Source: DAOUMU01 sp034409055
GTDB lineage: Bacteria > Chloroflexota > Anaerolineae > 4572-78 > J111
Direction: 5' to 3'
Assembly (NCBI GenBank): GCA_034409055.1
Contig: DAOUMU010000356.1
Span: forward strand, 1 to 64,000
DNA length: 64,000 nucleotides
The notes below the pieces were generated by a model. The model was given only the letters and a program-made list of their open reading frames with translations. It made no database searches and had not been told where the DNA came from. The stretch's first letter is position 1; each line of letters begins with the position of its first letter. Positions 46,782 through 54,825 of the stretch are shown here, one piece after another. A program made the position numbers and the translations under genes.

Positions 46782-47804
46782 ATGAACAAACGAACCGTTT
46801 CACCTGGCTTACAATCTTCGGAAAAACAGTTGGATACCAGTTTACGACCCACGGATTGGGCCGGCTATATTGGCCAGCCCGTGGTTAAGGAAAACATTCA
46901 AATCTTGATTGAGGCGGCTCAACAGCGAGGGGAGGCTCTGGATCACGTCTTACTTTACGGTCCACCCGGCTTGGGTAAAACGACCCTGGCTAACATTATC
47001 GCCCATCAAATGGGAGTTAACATCAAAATCACTTCTGGTCCGGCCATTGAGCGAGCCGGCGATTTGGCCGCTATTTTGACCAATCTGCGTAAAGGTGACC
47101 TGCTTTTTATTGATGAGATTCATCGTCTGGGGCGGGCCGTGGAAGAAGTGCTCTATCCGGCCATGGAAGATTACGCCCTGGATATTGTCATCGGCAAAGG
47201 GCCCAGCGCGCGCAACATCCGCCTCAAATTACCCCGCTTCACCACCCTGGGCGCCACCACCCGCCTGGACCTGTTGGCTTCGCCCCTGCGTGATCGTTTT
47301 GGAGCCATCTTTCGCCTTGAATTTTATACGCCGGAAGAGTTACAGCAGATTGTCGCCCGTTCGGCCGCAATCTTGAACGTGCCCATTGAACCGGATGGCG
47401 CTCTGGAAATCGCCAAACGCTCGCGGGGCACAGCTCGCATTGCTAACCGCTTGCTCAAGCGAGCCCGTGACTTTGCCCAGGTCCGGGCCGATGGGGTCAT
47501 TACCAAAACCGTGGCCCACGAGGCGCTTTCACTCATGAACGTTGATTCGCTGGGGCTGGACGATCTGGACAGGAAGGTGCTGCACTCGATTATTGAAAAG
47601 TTTAGGGGGGGACCGGTGGGACTGGAAACCATCGCCGCCAGCATTAGCGAAGAAAGTAGTACCATCATGGATGTGGTCGAGCCTTACCTGCTTCAACTAG
47701 GTTTTTTAGACCGTACCCCCCGAGGTCGGGTGGCCACCGCTCACGCCTACGAACACCTGGGTTTAGTGCCGCCGGAGAAAGGGGAGCAGCCGTCCTTATT
47801 TTAA
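46782..47804 (+). CDS. ruvB: Holliday junction branch-migration ATPase RuvB
   Basis: The protein has 340 residues from the ATG at 46782. Walker A is GPPGLGKT (60-67) and Walker B is LLFIDEIHRL. The RuvB-specific segments LRPTDWAGYIGQ, EDYALDIVIGKGPSARNI, GATTRLDLLASPLRDRFG and the C-terminal winged helix (GGPVGLETIAASISEE, FLDRTPRGRVAT) are all present. It drives branch migration with RuvA, which is not in the window. The linkage to queA downstream is common in bacteria. Confidence 0.97.
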   Translation: MNKRTVSPGLQSSEKQLDTSLRPTDWAGYIGQPVVKENIQILIEAAQQRGEALDHVLLYGPPGLGKTTLANIIAHQMGVNIKITSGPAIERAGDLAAILTNLRKGDLLFIDEIHRLGRAVEEVLYPAMEDYALDIVIGKGPSARNIRLKLPRFTTLGATTRLDLLASPLRDRFGAIFRLEFYTPEELQQIVARSAAILNVPIEPDGALEIAKRSRGTARIANRLLKRARDFAQVRADGVITKTVAHEALSLMNVDSLGLDDLDRKVLHSIIEKFRGGPVGLETIAASISEESSTIMDVVEPYLLQLGFLDRTPRGRVATAHAYEHLGLVPPEKGEQPSLF

Positions 47805-47837
47805 GATGTTGATGTATCCTCTTCAAATTTGTTGGTG

Positions 47838-47922
47838 ACGTAGGGGCGAGGCAAGTCGGAGCGTGACTTGTTTACTTCGATCACTACCAATCCGACTTGC
47901 CTCGCCCTTACTTACGTGTTGA
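47838..47922. repeat. Intergenic hairpin repeat (GGCGAGGCAAGTCGGA)
   Basis: The arms gtaggggcgaggcaagtcgga and the near complement tccgacttgcctcgccct enclose a ~30-nt loop. It is a typical dispersed structure between ruvB and the lipoprotein gene. Confidence 0.6.
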
Positions 47923-47943
47923 CCATTTTTTGAAGGAATTCCT

Positions 47944-48441
47944 ATGGGTAAAAAGTCAATCAACCCCATACTGTTTGTTCTTGGCCTAGCCTTATTGGCC
48001 ATGGGCTGCCAAATCTCTGAACAATTGATAAGCTTTAGTTTGACAGAACCGCCTGTGACAGACAGACCCCACTCCACCTTCGTGCCGCCTCGTGAAAGGA
48101 TTCAGGTGGACCTGGAACAAATACTCCAGGTAGAAAGCTATCATACGAGTAAAGATCAGCTAGGGACGCTTGAGATTTTTGTAAACGGCCAGCCTATCAG
48201 GTCAGAAAAAACAAGCGGATCGAAAGGTACCTTTCCCCACAATCTGGCCAGCGTGGCCGTTTTAATCGAGGGTCAACCGGTTATCACCAATGCCATCCAA
48301 TCCCAACAGCCAATCCCAGCCTGGACTGTTTCCATCCAATGGGTTGGACACGTACCGGGCACCTATGATTTGAGCATGGTGGTCACCGATCAGGCCGGTC
48401 ACCCAGGTGAACCGATTGTCCAGCGGATTGAGGTAAAATAG
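47944..48441 (+). CDS. Lipoprotein of unknown function
   Basis: This 165-residue protein has a signal peptide with lipobox LAMGC (Cys about 21). The mature part is predicted beta-rich, with LEIFVNGQPIRSEKTSG and a final VTDQAGHPGEPIVQRIEV suggestive of an Ig-like fold. The stop is immediately followed by the GTG of queA, so they are likely co-translated. Confidence 0.75.
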   Translation: MGKKSINPILFVLGLALLAMGCQISEQLISFSLTEPPVTDRPHSTFVPPRERIQVDLEQILQVESYHTSKDQLGTLEIFVNGQPIRSEKTSGSKGTFPHNLASVAVLIEGQPVITNAIQSQQPIPAWTVSIQWVGHVPGTYDLSMVVTDQAGHPGEPIVQRIEVK

Positions 48442-49611
48442 GTGCACATTGATCAATTCGATTACGACCTCCCCCCGGAGATGATTGCTCAAACCCCCAT
48501 CGAACCCCGTCACGCCTCCCGGCTCATGCTCCTCAATCGGCGCACGGGGGAGATTAGCCACCACACTTTTGCCGATCTGGTCGATCTGCTCCGGCCGGGC
48601 GACATCCTGGTGGCCAACGACAGCCGGGTTATTCCGGCCCGTCTCCTGGGCCACAAGCAGAGTGGGGGCAAGGTCGAGATCCTCCTCCTCAAGCGGCTGG
48701 ATGGCCGGCAGTGGGAAGCCCTGGTCGGCGGCAAACGTCTGCGTCCCGGCATTGTCGTGGAGATCGAAGCAAGAAAAACGGGCCACGGAGCACCCGTACA
48801 AACCCAGGTAGAGGAATTCCCCCCTGCCCCCCTGCCCCCCTGTGCCCCCGCCCGTACTCATCAGAGTGCTGCCCTCTCCCTGACCATCAAAGAAGACCTT
48901 GGCCAGGCACGGCGGCTGATAGAATTTAACCAGCCGGTCGACGCCTTCTTAGACGAGGTGGGCCATACTCCCCTGCCGCCCTACATCCACACCCCCCTGG
49001 CTGATGCTGAACGTTACCAAACCATCTTCAGCCGGATCGACGGCTCGGCGGCAGCGCCCACAGCCGGCCTGCACTTTACCCCCGACATCCTGCTGGCCCT
49101 GCGGGACAAAGGGGTGGCCCTGGATTACGTCACCCTGCATATTGGCCTGGATACCTTCAAACCGGTCACGGTCGAGCAGGTGGAAACCCACCCCATTCAC
49201 CGGGAGTACGTTCGCCTCACGGCCAACACCGCCCGCCGCATCAACCAGGCCAAACTGGCCGGAGGGCGCCTGGTGGCCGTGGGCACAACCGCCGTCCGTA
49301 CCCTGGAAACGGCCGCCCTCCGCAGCACGGGTTGGATGGGCTCGCTTAAAGAGGCCAGCATGCTTGCTCCCAATATTTGCCCCTGGAAACCCGTGGTCGC
49401 CATCGAAGAGGAAACCGATTTATTCATCTATCCGGGCTTTACCTTCCGGGCCGTGGATGTCATGCTGACCAACTTCCATCTGCCCAAATCCACCCTGCTC
49501 ATGCTGGTCAGCGCCTTTGCCGGCAGGGATCTCATCCGGCGCGCGTACGAGGTGGCGATTGCCGAAAAGTACCGCTTTTATTCGTTTGGGGATGCGATGT
49601 TGATTTTGTGA
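48442..49611 (+). CDS. queA: tRNA preQ1(34) S-adenosylmethionine ribosyltransferase-isomerase
   Basis: This 389-residue protein starts at a GTG. QueA landmarks are FDYDLPPEMIAQTPIEPR, LRPGDILVANDSRVIPARL, GHTPLPPYIH, GSAAAPTAGLHFTP, HIGLDTFKPV, GTTAVRTLE and NFHLPKSTLLMLVSAFAG. It makes epoxyqueuosine in tRNA from preQ1 and SAM. A ~35-residue insertion around residues 113-147 replaces a short loop; its DNA includes a C-rich tandem repeat (48819-48853, unit CCCCCCTG). TGA serves here as a normal stop. Confidence 0.96.
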   Translation: MHIDQFDYDLPPEMIAQTPIEPRHASRLMLLNRRTGEISHHTFADLVDLLRPGDILVANDSRVIPARLLGHKQSGGKVEILLLKRLDGRQWEALVGGKRLRPGIVVEIEARKTGHGAPVQTQVEEFPPAPLPPCAPARTHQSAALSLTIKEDLGQARRLIEFNQPVDAFLDEVGHTPLPPYIHTPLADAERYQTIFSRIDGSAAAPTAGLHFTPDILLALRDKGVALDYVTLHIGLDTFKPVTVEQVETHPIHREYVRLTANTARRINQAKLAGGRLVAVGTTAVRTLETAALRSTGWMGSLKEASMLAPNICPWKPVVAIEEETDLFIYPGFTFRAVDVMLTNFHLPKSTLLMLVSAFAGRDLIRRAYEVAIAEKYRFYSFGDAMLIL

Positions 49612-49702
49612 GATGAGCTACTCCTATCGTTTATTTCTCCATCCGTGGTTCTCTTTTTGCTAATGATCTATTGATGCACTTAATACCCATTTGGGAACGA
49701 GA

Positions 49703-49740
49703 GAAACGCCCTCATCGGTTTGATGGGGGTGTTTCTTTTT
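49703..49740 (+). terminator. Intrinsic terminator of queA
   Basis: GAAACGCCCTCATC pairs with GATGGGGGTGTTTC around a 5-nt loop, followed by TTTTT. Confidence 0.88.
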
Positions 49741-49874
49741 CCTTAGTTCTCAACTTCGGGTTTGGGAACGAATTGGCCGGGGAAACGCTGCATAGGCTGG
49801 TAACGTTACGGTAACATTGCTATGCTAAAGTTTCTAATAAACTCCCCCCCAATTCTGGTGTAACTATTCTTGTT

Positions 49875-49941
49875 GCAAAACCTTGTAGACGCATCCCCAT
49901 ACGTCTACGGCGGGCATAAGGATGCCCTGGCTACGTTTTGC
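49875..49941 (+). ncRNA. Predicted three-way-junction RNA in the 5' leader of the NHL gene
   Basis: Three perfect stems nest without conflict: GCAAAAC/GTTTTGC (49875-49881 with 49935-49941), GTAGACG/CGTCTAC (49885-49891 with 49902-49908) and GGGCAT/ATGCCC (49912-49917 with 49922-49927). It ends ~52 nt before the start codon, after the queA terminator. It matches no riboswitch consensus I can recall, including c-di-GMP-I. It could be a regulatory leader or a chance fold. Confidence 0.45.
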
Positions 49942-49993
49942 CATAGAAACTAACCAGGCCCTTTATAAACTCGATGTACAAAAGGAGGATTTT

Positions 49994-51367
49994 ATGATGC
50001 TCCGAAACATCAGACAATTATCATTAACCCTGCTACTAGCCGGGTTGACCCTGGTCCTGATCCTACCCCCTATCTTAGCCCAGGCCGATACCCCCCCCAC
50101 ATTCCTGACCAGGTGGGGAACGAATGGTATCCCAGGGACAGGTGATGGCCAGTTTAATAACCCACGCGGTGTGGCCGTCGACAACCAAGGCAACGTCTAC
50201 GTAGCCGATACGCTCAACGATCGCCTCCAGAAATTCACCATCACGGGCACTTTCCTGGCTAAATGGGGTACCCCGGGTACCGGGGACGGCCAGTTTAATG
50301 ACCCGGAAGGGGTGGCGGTCGATAAGGCCGGCAACGTCTACGTGGCCGATACCGGCCACGACCGTATCCAGAAGTTCACCATTACCGGCACCTTCCTGGC
50401 CAAGTGGGGTTCGTTCGGTTCCGGTAACGGCCAGTTTAATAGCCCCCGCGGTCTGGCCGTTGATAGTGCGGGCAACATCTACGTGGCCGATATGGGCAAC
50501 GACCGCATCCAGAAGTTTGACAGTAACGGCACGTTCCTCACCAAGTGGGGCCTGGATGGTTCCGACAATGGCGAGTTTAACAATCCCCGAGACGTAGCCG
50601 TCGATCAGGCCGGCAACGTCTACGTGGCCGATAAGGTCAATCACCGTATCCAGAAATTCGACAGTAACGGCACATTTCTGACCAAATGGGGCACCTTTGG
50701 GATTAATGACGGCCAGTTTGACGATCCCGAGGGGGTGGCCGTCGACAAGGCCGGTAACGTCTACGTGGCCGATACGGATAATCATCGTATCCAAAAATTC
50801 GACGGTAACGGCACGTTTCTGGCCAAATGGGGCACCTTTGGGGGCGGTGATAGCCAATTTGACGACCCCGAAGGGATAGCCGTCGATCAGGCCGGCAACG
50901 TCTACGTGGCCGATACGGACGATCATCACATCCAAAAATTTGGCCAGCCTTCCCTCAGCCTGATCAAAACAGTTAACAACACCCAACCCCAGCCGGGCCA
51001 GCGGATTACCTATACCATTACCATCAGCAATAACGGCGCGATCAGCGCCACGGCCGCCCTCATCTCGGACACTTTGCCCGTGAGCACGACCTTCGCCGGG
51101 CCGGTTACCCTCATCCCTACCCAGTCGCAGGCCATTTTGGCCACCTCTGCCCAGAGCCTGCCCCATGTGGCCCGCAATGTTACCATCACCGCCGCCACGC
51201 AGGTCACGCTTACCTTCCCGGTTACAATTGACTCAAACCTGACCGGAACCTTTCGCCTCATCAACACCGCCGCCGTTACCAGCGCCGAGTTAAGCACCCC
51301 GATCACAGACACAGTCATTATTGGCGATAATAACTTTTACCTGCCGATTATCTTTAAGAGTCAGTAA
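49994..51367 (+). CDS. Secreted NHL-repeat protein with C-terminal DUF11 domain
   Basis: The protein has 457 residues from the ATG at 49994 behind AAAGGAGG. It has a signal peptide to about residue 33 (AQA). Six NHL repeats of ~47 residues each follow, with cores such as GVAVDKAGNVYVADTGHDRI, probably a six-bladed propeller. Next comes one DUF11 domain (LSLIKTVNNTQPQPGQRITY) and a C-terminal FYLPIIFKSQ. The repeats are highly similar to each other, which suggests recent expansion. It is an extracellular binding protein; the ligand is unknown. Confidence 0.9.
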   Translation: MMLRNIRQLSLTLLLAGLTLVLILPPILAQADTPPTFLTRWGTNGIPGTGDGQFNNPRGVAVDNQGNVYVADTLNDRLQKFTITGTFLAKWGTPGTGDGQFNDPEGVAVDKAGNVYVADTGHDRIQKFTITGTFLAKWGSFGSGNGQFNSPRGLAVDSAGNIYVADMGNDRIQKFDSNGTFLTKWGLDGSDNGEFNNPRDVAVDQAGNVYVADKVNHRIQKFDSNGTFLTKWGTFGINDGQFDDPEGVAVDKAGNVYVADTDNHRIQKFDGNGTFLAKWGTFGGGDSQFDDPEGIAVDQAGNVYVADTDDHHIQKFGQPSLSLIKTVNNTQPQPGQRITYTITISNNGAISATAALISDTLPVSTTFAGPVTLIPTQSQAILATSAQSLPHVARNVTITAATQVTLTFPVTIDSNLTGTFRLINTAAVTSAELSTPITDTVIIGDNNFYLPIIFKSQ

Positions 51368-51396
51368 ACGGGTGCCGGGGCGGTAATTTTTCCTCT

Positions 51397-51430
51397 GTCT
51401 TGTTCCCAATCTGGAGATTGGGAACAAGAC
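51397..51430. repeat. Perfect 16-bp inverted repeat
   Basis: GTCTTGTTCCCAATCT and its complement have a 2-nt centre. There is no T-run, so it is not a classic terminator, although it follows the NHL gene by ~30 nt. Confidence 0.7.
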
Positions 51431-51451
51431 AAAAACAGGCCACAAAGAATC

Positions 51452-51514
51452 TACGTGTTACGTGTTGCGTGTTGCGTGGTTAGGCATCTAGACACGTAAC
51501 ACGTAACACGTGGC
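51452..51514. repeat. Heptanucleotide array with inverted halves (TACGTGT / ACGTAAC)
   Basis: Nine 7-mers lie in one register: tacgtgt twice, tgcgtgt, tgcgtgg, ttaggca, tctagac, acgtaac twice and acgtggc. Its ends are complementary. Confidence 0.7.
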
Positions 51515-51580
51515 TTGTCCGCGAAGCTAAGCGACGGGCCTTAGCTGCCAGAGTCGCCGGTTGCTCTGAGAAAATTCCTA

Positions 51581-51609
51581 TTGCATCAAGTCAAAAAGTA
51601 TGTTACAAT
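51581..51609 (+). promoter_or_regulatory. Sigma-70-type promoter, probably of the beta-helix gene
   Basis: TTGCAT, a 17-nt spacer and TACAAT. If used, the beta-helix gene would have a leader of more than 400 nt containing two heptanucleotide arrays. Confidence 0.4.
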
Positions 51610-51828
51610 TGGGATTGTGCAGAATATTACAATCAGGCGAAGACATTCTGAGGCAGTCTCCTTGCCCCTGTGTTCTCCTCCTATCTTCAACCCCGATCGA
51701 TATCTTTTCCCTCCAAAAAGATTCTGGTCCGCTTATCACGTCCGGTCTAACCTAACCCTTGTATTAGTCCACTCGTAAGCCTCCAGCGTTCAGCTTTTCT
51801 TCAAATTCTCTGCGCGACTCTGTGAAAT

Positions 51829-51870
51829 CGTAGTACGTATTGTGTAGTGCGTGTTGCGCTTATCGTAAAG
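51829..51870. repeat. Heptanucleotide array (unit CGTnnTG)
   Basis: The units are cgtagta, cgtattg, tgtagtg, cgtgttg, cgcttat and cgtaaag in register. Confidence 0.55.
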
Positions 51871-51991
51871 CCATCATTGACTTTTCGAAAAAGCTCAAGC
51901 TCACATTAAGGAAGGAGGCATCACGAGCCTAAGTACAGCTTTGCGTAATTTCGTTCCGGGTTTCGAGATAGAGCGAATTGCGGTAGTAACA

Positions 51992-52026
51992 ATTCACCAT
52001 TAATTATTCGCCATTCACTATTTTTT
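51992..52026. repeat. Heptanucleotide array (unit ATTCnCC)
   Basis: The units attcacc, attaatt, attcgcc, attcact and atttttt end just before the GAGGGAG ribosome site of the beta-helix gene. Confidence 0.6.
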
Positions 52027-52041
52027 GAGGGAGCAAATCTC

Positions 52042-54453
52042 ATGAAAAGAAATATCACTCAACTATTGCTGACCCTTAGTTTGTCCTTGGGGGCTATCCT
52101 GGTGGCCCTGGCCTTACTCAGTCTGCCGGTTTTAGCCGCTGACCAGTGTGTTAATCCCGGCGGTACAGGAGTATGTTACGACAAAATCCAGACGGCCGTT
52201 GATGCCGTCAATAGCGGAGAAACGGTGCGGGTCTGGAGCGGCACGTACAATGAAAATGTGATCATCAGTAAAAGTGTAACCCTGCTGGGCGGCTGTGATA
52301 ACGCTGCCTGCACCAGCCGTACCCCTTACGGCAGTATCATCAATGGGGGAGGAGCCGGATCGGTTATCAGTATCACCAATGGGGCGGTGACCATTGATGG
52401 CTTTACGATTACCGGTGGGGATGGCTCGGGTAATGTGTACCTGGCCCAGAGCGGCTCTCTCGACTCCGGTGGGGGGGGTATCTTTATTCAACAAGCCACG
52501 GCCATTATCCGTGATAACTTGATTGAGAACAATGTCGGCAGTCAGATATCCAATACCGCTGGACTGGGTGGCGGTATCCTGGTTGTCAGCAGTACCAACC
52601 CGGTGGGCATCTATAATAACATCATCCGGGCCAACGTGGCCCAATCGGTTACCCTGGTTTCATCGGTGCCGATCTCGGCAGGCGCGGGCGGAGGTATCGC
52701 CATCGGCGATGCCAGCTCGGCCGTCATTACCGGCAACCAGGTTCTGTCGAACGTGGGGTTGCGGGCCAATCTTCCCCCGCAAAATGGCTGGGGTGGAGGT
52801 GGTGGCCTGGCCTGGTGGGGCGATAACATCACCATTGAGAAAAATATCATCCAGGGCAACATCGGCAACGAGATCGAGGGAAATGGTGCTGGCGGTGGTA
52901 TGGCCATGTGGGGATCGGTGGCGACTGTTACCAACAACAAAATTATGCTAAACACGGCCGCAATATCTGGAACCTTTGCCGATGGGGGCGGTCTTAGTGC
53001 TGCTGGTGATTTACAGACGCTGACCTTGACCGGTAACTGGGTGATGAGTAACACGGCCCTGATCACGGCCGCCTCCGCGGCCACGCCCCAGGACACCTGG
53101 GTGGGCGGTGGTGGTATCCACCTTAACGGTGAAGATACCAGTAACGACAGCGTTACGATACAAGAAAACCGCATCGTTGGTAACGTCGCCGTCCGCACTA
53201 TGACCACCAGTGGCGCCAATTCCAAGGGCCACGCTGAGGGGGGCGGCCTACGCATTGATAATGTCACCACCACTTTGATCATCAGGAACGAGGTGAAGGA
53301 GAACACCTCCGTCGAATACCTCTCGTTGAGTGGAGATGGCAGCACCACCTGGGGGGGACGTCCGGCCGGGGGCGGAATACACCTCAGCCGGAACGATAAC
53401 GTCACCCTGAACAACAATGAAATCCGTGACAACATCACTGCCAAACAACAACTGGTCAACAATACGAACGCTGGCAGTGAGAGTGGTGGGATTGCTTTCG
53501 ACAATGTAAAGCAAGCTACCGTCAGTACCAACACCATTGCTGGTAACATAGCGGTAATCACTGGCAGCATCACCAGCAATACGGGCAACGATTACCATCC
53601 CAGTGGCGGTGGGATTGGGATCAACTGTAACCAAACGAACTGCAACCTCTCTTTTACGGATAATGACGTCTTGAACAACACGAGCGTCTACAGCCTGACC
53701 GCTAACGGCAGCAATGTCGAAGGTCAGGGCCACGGAGGCGGTTTCAACTTTGATGATAGTGCCGTCCTCCTACAGCGAAACGTCATCAGTGGCAATGTGG
53801 CTCGCTCGAAGGGTAATGACGGTTCAGGCGGCGGGATGCAGATTAATGAGAGCACCGTTGAAATGAAACAGAACCGTATCCTGGGCAACCGGACGTCCGA
53901 AAGCGGTGGCTCTCCTGTTATTTGGGTCTGGAAGGGCACCCTGACCAGCACGAATGACGTCGTTGCGCGTAACACCGGCGGCCTGGGCGTGGGCACAGAT
54001 AATCCAAGTTCTCCGGCCAGAGCCACCGTGGTCAATGGCACCTTCTATAATAATGACTGGGTGGGGCTAGAGGCCAATGATACGGCCAGCGTAGTTGTTA
54101 CCAACACCATTGTCTCCAATCACGACGACGGGCTAAAACGGAACGATGTCGCTGCCACCTTCGTCGGGAACTATAACCTGCTCAATAATAACAATAACTA
54201 CAACGGTGGCGTGGCGCCCGTATCTCCCGGTGCGAACGACATCACCGGCCAGGATCCGCTGTTTGTCAACGCCGCCAACGACGACTTTCATCTCACCAGT
54301 AGTTCTCCGGCGATCAATAAGGGAACGTCCCTCGGCGCACCGGGCCTGGATTTTGAAGATGATCCCCGTCCGCAAGGTTCAGGCGTGGACATCGGGGCGG
54401 ATGAGTTCTTGCTACAGAATATCTACCTGCCTATTCTTCTCAAAGGAGGCTGA
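52042..54453 (+). CDS. Secreted right-handed beta-helix protein
   Basis: This 803-residue protein has a signal peptide (~33 residues, ending VLAAD). Then come a pectate-lyase-like beta-helix start (YDKIQTAVDAVNSGETVRVW, NVIISKSVTLLGGC) and many coils of the NxIxxN type with GGG-rich turns. Near the end are PQGSGVDIGADEF, typical of choice-of-anchor/Q-type surface proteins, and IYLPILLKGG. No catalytic residues are recognised, so it is more likely adhesive or glycan-binding than a lyase. GAGGGAG lies upstream of the ATG. Confidence 0.88.
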   Translation: MKRNITQLLLTLSLSLGAILVALALLSLPVLAADQCVNPGGTGVCYDKIQTAVDAVNSGETVRVWSGTYNENVIISKSVTLLGGCDNAACTSRTPYGSIINGGGAGSVISITNGAVTIDGFTITGGDGSGNVYLAQSGSLDSGGGGIFIQQATAIIRDNLIENNVGSQISNTAGLGGGILVVSSTNPVGIYNNIIRANVAQSVTLVSSVPISAGAGGGIAIGDASSAVITGNQVLSNVGLRANLPPQNGWGGGGGLAWWGDNITIEKNIIQGNIGNEIEGNGAGGGMAMWGSVATVTNNKIMLNTAAISGTFADGGGLSAAGDLQTLTLTGNWVMSNTALITAASAATPQDTWVGGGGIHLNGEDTSNDSVTIQENRIVGNVAVRTMTTSGANSKGHAEGGGLRIDNVTTTLIIRNEVKENTSVEYLSLSGDGSTTWGGRPAGGGIHLSRNDNVTLNNNEIRDNITAKQQLVNNTNAGSESGGIAFDNVKQATVSTNTIAGNIAVITGSITSNTGNDYHPSGGGIGINCNQTNCNLSFTDNDVLNNTSVYSLTANGSNVEGQGHGGGFNFDDSAVLLQRNVISGNVARSKGNDGSGGGMQINESTVEMKQNRILGNRTSESGGSPVIWVWKGTLTSTNDVVARNTGGLGVGTDNPSSPARATVVNGTFYNNDWVGLEANDTASVVVTNTIVSNHDDGLKRNDVAATFVGNYNLLNNNNNYNGGVAPVSPGANDITGQDPLFVNAANDDFHLTSSSPAINKGTSLGAPGLDFEDDPRPQGSGVDIGADEFLLQNIYLPILLKGG

Positions 54454-54495
54454 TAGCTGACAGTAGTTATAATTCATTACTCGACATTGCAAATC

Positions 54496-54594
54496 AGAAA
54501 CCAAGTTTTTCACTAATAAAGGCTCTTGAATTGGTCTGAAGTGCTCGAAAAACAACCAAGTTGATTTGTTCAGACAATAAAAAACTTGGTTTCT
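54496..54594. repeat. Inverted repeat AGAAACCAAGTTTTT
   Basis: A 15-bp arm at 54496-54510 has its exact complement at 54580-54594. It lies downstream of the beta-helix gene and resembles the other intergenic hairpins of this genome. Confidence 0.65.
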
Positions 54595-54629
54595 CTGTCC
54601 GTGTCGGATAGTGAGGCGTTATAAATGTA

Positions 54630-54677
54630 GGGTAAGTTGCCAACTTGCCAGGATGCAATTTGGCAAATTGCCCTACA
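54630..54677. repeat. Dispersed hairpin repeat GTAGGGnAAGTTGCnAACTTGCC, copy 1
   Basis: gtagggtaagttgccaactt and, at the far end, ttgccctac form a hairpin. A related copy is at 56772-56824 (gtagggcaagttgctaactt). Confidence 0.6.
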
Positions 54678-54715
54678 AGTGGCCGAAATGGTGATCAAGG
54701 CCAAAAAGCCCTGAC

Positions 54716-54750
54716 GTCGGTCGTCGGTCGTTGGTCGTTGGTCGCTTTGA
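54716..54750. repeat. Heptanucleotide array (unit GTyGGTC)
   Basis: gtcggtc twice, gttggtc twice and gctttga lie ~75 nt upstream of the gatB start. Confidence 0.6.
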
Positions 54751-54825
54751 CAGTACCCACATTGCCCCCATGTTCGTTATTGGTTATAATTGACCTGCAT
54801 TATCAGAAAACCTCAGAGGCTGCCT

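Noticed and set aside
49875..49941. c-di-GMP-I riboswitch
   Set aside because: The conserved GCAAAGCC and GCCAGG tetraloop-receptor elements of that class are not found in the right places.
51397..51430. Terminator of the NHL gene
   Set aside because: The hairpin is perfect, but no T-run follows on either strand.
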